A DNA stretch of 64,000 bases. It comes from GCA-2715965 sp047608975. GTDB lineage: Bacteria; Verrucomicrobiota; Verrucomicrobiia; Limisphaerales; JAYPXF01. This document shows, one piece after another, positions 61,388 to 64,000 of the stretch. The notes beneath the pieces were generated by a model. It was given only the letters and a program-made list of their open reading frames with translations. It did not search any database and was not told the DNA's origin. The position numbers and the translations under genes are program-made. The stretch spans positions 1-64,000 of the forward strand of contig JBLFYM010000010.1 in assembly GCA_047608975.1 (NCBI GenBank). Direction: 5' to 3'. Every line of letters begins with the position of its first letter. The stretch's first letter is position 1.

Positions 61388-62755
61388 ATGCGTTTGATCC
61401 TCACTCTGGCTGCGTTCCTCGTCGTGCTTTCCCCAGCCACTTTATTGTCCGCTGCCGATCTGGTTCCGACCGCCTATGAAGGTAAGGCGAAGCGCATCAT
61501 TGAGCTGGCGCGTTCGGAGGAGTTTGCGTTCCGGCGACTGGCGGAACTCTGCGACACATTTGGGCCGCGGTTCAGTGGTACGCAGAGTCTTGAAGATGCG
61601 ATTGATTGGGCGCTGAAAGAATTTAAAAAGGACGGGTTTGAAAACGTACATGGTGAGAAGGTGATGGTGCCACGCTGGGTGCGCGGGAAGGAGTCCGCCA
61701 CGATGCTCGAACCGCGGAAGCGAAATCTTCCGATGCTGGGACTCGGTGGCAGCATCGCCACTCCGAAGGGCGGGATCACCGCGCCGGTGTTTGTGGTTTC
61801 AAGCTTCGCTGATCTGAAGGCAAACGCCGCCAAGGCCAAAGGGAAGATCGTGCTGTTCGACGTTCCGTTCACCGAGTATCGCGCGACGGTGATGATCCGT
61901 CTCAACGGTGCGACGGAAGCAGCCAAGGTAGGCGCGGTCGCGAGCCTCATTCGTTCGGTTGGCCCATATTCGATGCAGACACCCCACACCGGCTCCATGC
62001 GTTACCAGGATGGAGTGAAGAAGATTCCCCATGCTGCGATCACGATTGAGGACTCCACGATGCTGCACCGCATGCAGGATCGCGGGCAGAAACCAATTGT
62101 GACCTTGAAGATGTCCGCCCATCAACTGCCGGACGCTCCCTCCCGGAACATCGTCGCCGATCTCATCGGTACCGAGAAGCCGGACGAGATCGTGCTGGTG
62201 AGTGGACACTTTGACTCATGGGACGTGGGCACCGGTGCCATGGACGACGGCGGTGGCTGTCTCGCCGCGTGGGAGGCAGCACGTCTCTTGATGAAAAACG
62301 GCCTGCGACCAAAGCGCACAATTCGCGTCGTGCTCTGGACGAACGAGGAGAACGGCATGGCTGGCGCGAAGACTTACCGAAAGACAAATGCCGCAGATTT
62401 GAAGAACCATCTGATCGGAATCGAATCGGATGCCGGCGCTTTTAAGCCGACCGGTTTCGGATTCACCGGCAGTGAAAAGGCGATGCCCTATCTGCGTGAG
62501 ATCGGCGATCTGTTGCTCCCAATCCGGAAGGCCAAACTGGCCTGGGGCTGCCGGGGCGCGGACGTGATGCAGCTCCTGTCCGGTGGCGTTCCCGCCATGC
62601 ATCTCGAAGTGGATCGCGGCCGCTATTTTTGGTTTCACCACACCGCCGCGGATACCATCGACAAACTGTCCGTGAAGGAGCTTCAGGATTGCACCGCCTA
62701 CATGGCAGTCATGGCCTACGTCATCGCGGACATGCCGGATCGTTTGCCGCGGTAG
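61388..62755 (+). CDS. Secreted M28-family metallopeptidase with PA insert
   Basis: From ATG 61388, the 455-residue protein has a signal peptide (MRLILTLAAFLVVLSPATLL) and a PA-like insert (about 115-205; GGITAPVFVVSSFADLKANA). The M28 two-zinc core has His 274/Asp 276 (SGHFDSWD), the bridging Asp (GAMDDGGG), Glu-Glu 320-321 (WTNEENG), Asp 348 (GIESDAG) and a His in FHHTAADT (about 417). The layout resembles carboxypeptidase Q-type exopeptidases. It follows the macroglobulin gene by 210 bases on the same strand; a joint role in protein processing is possible but unproven. Confidence 0.92.
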   Translation: MRLILTLAAFLVVLSPATLLSAADLVPTAYEGKAKRIIELARSEEFAFRRLAELCDTFGPRFSGTQSLEDAIDWALKEFKKDGFENVHGEKVMVPRWVRGKESATMLEPRKRNLPMLGLGGSIATPKGGITAPVFVVSSFADLKANAAKAKGKIVLFDVPFTEYRATVMIRLNGATEAAKVGAVASLIRSVGPYSMQTPHTGSMRYQDGVKKIPHAAITIEDSTMLHRMQDRGQKPIVTLKMSAHQLPDAPSRNIVADLIGTEKPDEIVLVSGHFDSWDVGTGAMDDGGGCLAAWEAARLLMKNGLRPKRTIRVVLWTNEENGMAGAKTYRKTNAADLKNHLIGIESDAGAFKPTGFGFTGSEKAMPYLREIGDLLLPIRKAKLAWGCRGADVMQLLSGGVPAMHLEVDRGRYFWFHHTAADTIDKLSVKELQDCTAYMAVMAYVIADMPDRLPR

Positions 62756-62765
62756 AACGCCGACC

Positions 62766-62783
62766 AGCGGACTCACGTCCGCT
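62766..62783. terminator. Perfect 7-bp hairpin after the M28 gene
   Basis: AGCGGAC (62766-62772), loop TCAC, GTCCGCT (62777-62783) lies 10 bases after the M28 stop and between convergent genes. It has no T-tract. The sequence looks like a repeat-type hairpin. Confidence 0.45.
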
Positions 62784-62883
62784 GCTACCCGATTTGGTGG
62801 AATCCGGCGTGAGCCAGATCAAACTATGGGTGAACACATGACCTCTCCCAGATCGTTCGCGATCGTGGTTCGGTGCCGGCCAG

Positions 62884-63987
62884 CTACTTTGCGCGGAGTC
62901 TGGCGAGGTATTCGACGAGATCGACGAGATCCTGTTCGGACATCATTTGCTGTAGGCCGTTGGGCATGGTCGAGAGTTTGGATTTCCGTTGAGTGAGGAT
63001 CTCGGCGCGCTTCACCTGATTGACGATTCCTCCGACGGTTTTGATTGATACTAGTTCCTTCGTTTCGCTTACCAGCAGGCCGTAGTATTCGTCACCCGAT
63101 TTTGTTTCCACGGTCCAGGATTCATAGCCCATGAGGATTCCGGCGTTGGGGGCGAGAATGGATTCGTAGAGGGCTTCGCGTGTAAGTTTGGAGCCGACCT
63201 CCGAAAGGGCCGGGCCGAAATCAATGCCCTCGCCGTTCACCTGATGGCAACGGTTGCACATGACGGTTTCACGATTGAAGACGGATTTGCCGCGAACCGC
63301 GTCGCCTTTGCGACGCGACAATTCCGCGATGGGAGGGAAGGCCTTGCCGGCGCGTCCTTTCGGCAATGGCAACAGTTTGGCTACCTCGTTCCGAATCGAT
63401 TCCCAGCGCACGGTGTTCAGTTCCATCGCCGTGGAAAGTTTTACGACTTCGTCCAGTGTTCCCGCCTTTGCCCGTTGGATCAATCGGCCTGCTCCCTGTT
63501 TAAATTTTGCGAGCGCTCGGACTGCTGCTTTGCGGAGTGGAGGCGGTCGGTCGGTGTCATCCAATACTTCGGTCAACAAAAGTACGGTGGCTCCGCTCAA
63601 GGTGTTCCCCACTGCCTCAAGCAGACGAGTGCCTTCCGGGACAGTTCGTTTGCGTAGTGCATTCTGAATGAGTTTCTCACCCTTGTTCTCCAGCATGACC
63701 CGGATGGCATCCACGCCCGGGTTGCTGTTGGGGGCAGCGATGGCGAGTTCGAGCAGGTCGGCGTTGCGGTCCCTCAACCGGAACACCTTCACCAGTTCGA
63801 CAAAGCGTCCCGTGCCCCGGGTGGCGTCCAATACCTGGGTCAATGCTGCCTGAAGACGCGGGTTGGCATTTACCTTCTCCGGTCCGAGGCGGGTGAGCGC
63901 GCCGATCAGGGTATCCAGTTTTTCAGGCGGGATCTCTGCGCTGATCGCGGAGGTGATCAAGAGCAGCAGACAGAGGAATGAACGCAT
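62884..63987 (-). CDS. Secreted PVC-type haem-binding CxxCH protein (short form)
   Basis: The 367-residue protein has a signal peptide (MRSFLCLLLLITSAISA), a run of HEAT-like helices (about 20-220), a haem c site CNRCH at residues 244-248 in ETVMCNRCHQVNGEGIDFGP, then the PVC C-terminal domain with SILAPNAGILMGYESWTVET, VNQVKRAEILTQRKSKLSTM and LQQMMSEQDLVDLVEYLARL. It lacks the beta-propeller of its two larger relatives, so it may be an electron acceptor or a partner rather than a dehydrogenase. The gene starts 13 bases from the window edge, so its upstream partner is unseen. Confidence 0.87.
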   Translation of the reverse strand: MRSFLCLLLLITSAISAEIPPEKLDTLIGALTRLGPEKVNANPRLQAALTQVLDATRGTGRFVELVKVFRLRDRNADLLELAIAAPNSNPGVDAIRVMLENKGEKLIQNALRKRTVPEGTRLLEAVGNTLSGATVLLLTEVLDDTDRPPPLRKAAVRALAKFKQGAGRLIQRAKAGTLDEVVKLSTAMELNTVRWESIRNEVAKLLPLPKGRAGKAFPPIAELSRRKGDAVRGKSVFNRETVMCNRCHQVNGEGIDFGPALSEVGSKLTREALYESILAPNAGILMGYESWTVETKSGDEYYGLLVSETKELVSIKTVGGIVNQVKRAEILTQRKSKLSTMPNGLQQMMSEQDLVDLVEYLARLRAK

Positions 63988-64000
63988 GAAGCGAAACGGG

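Noticed and set aside
1..64000. CRISPR arrays, tRNA and rRNA genes
   Set aside because: No regularly spaced repeats, tRNA T-loop/acceptor patterns or rRNA-like blocks were noticed on reading. Very divergent tRNAs cannot be excluded without a covariance-model scan.

Overview
The window reads as a chromosome segment of a PVC-superphylum bacterium, most likely a Verrucomicrobiota member of the Pedosphaera/Limisphaerales kind. The basis is a set of secreted proteins with the PVC-type haem-binding C-terminal domain (5695-8724, 14280-18683, 62884-63987), two secreted neutral-ceramidase-like proteins, an FG-GAP repeat protein and a secreted squalene-cyclase-like repeat protein with a CxxCH motif. 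Most of the sequence is GC-rich. No tRNA, rRNA, CRISPR array or intact mobile element was seen. The taxon is an inference from gene content.

Layout. 1-5.1 kb: 5' end of a DEAH helicase (minus), an AT-rich lipoprotein gene, debris of two transposases, then dbpA-rsmE (minus). 5.7-10.2 kb: a haem-binding dehydrogenase-like protein overlapping a ceramidase-like gene. 10.3-14.0 kb: a trpG/pabA-type amidotransferase, the CxxCH repeat protein, and a ybaB-recR-HAD-fmdB run. 14.3-20.2 kb: a 1467-residue multidomain haem protein, an SGNH hydrolase and ppnP. 20.2-24.5 kb: an accessory stretch with a DUF6933-like gene, a large inverted repeat, vapBC with a candidate operator, an HNH endonuclease, two small unknown proteins and a Vsr-like remnant. 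24.5-32.4 kb: an L,D-transpeptidase, a yaeQ-like gene coupled to a ModF-like double ATPase, and a bifunctional glycogen debranching enzyme. 32.4-37.9 kb: a four-gene minus-strand signalling operon (atypical histidine kinase, receiver-HD protein, hybrid kinase, STAS protein). 38-43.5 kb: a double-GNAT gene divergent from an enolase-superfamily gene, then mgtE with a GNAT gene, divergent from trpS. 43.6-53.5 kb: a second ceramidase-like gene, an altronate-dehydratase-family gene, the 5-oxoprolinase genes pxpB, pxpC and pxpA, ribBA-ribH, a receiver-domain remnant and a GH57 branching-enzyme-like gene. 53.5-64 kb: a membrane-protein gene with an internal stop, an FG-GAP protein, a large alpha-2-macroglobulin lipoprotein, an M28 peptidase and a third haem-binding protein.

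Functionally the segment mixes housekeeping (ribosome maturation, recombination, riboflavin, Trp-tRNA, Mg2+ transport, glycogen) with a secreted oxidative and hydrolytic repertoire typical of PVC bacteria. The most interesting material is the signalling operon with degenerate modules, the islet of small genes at 22.7-24.4 kb, an internal stop in an otherwise coherent small membrane protein, and two families of dispersed intergenic repeats. I found no clearly new system. The candidates are ranked in the findings.
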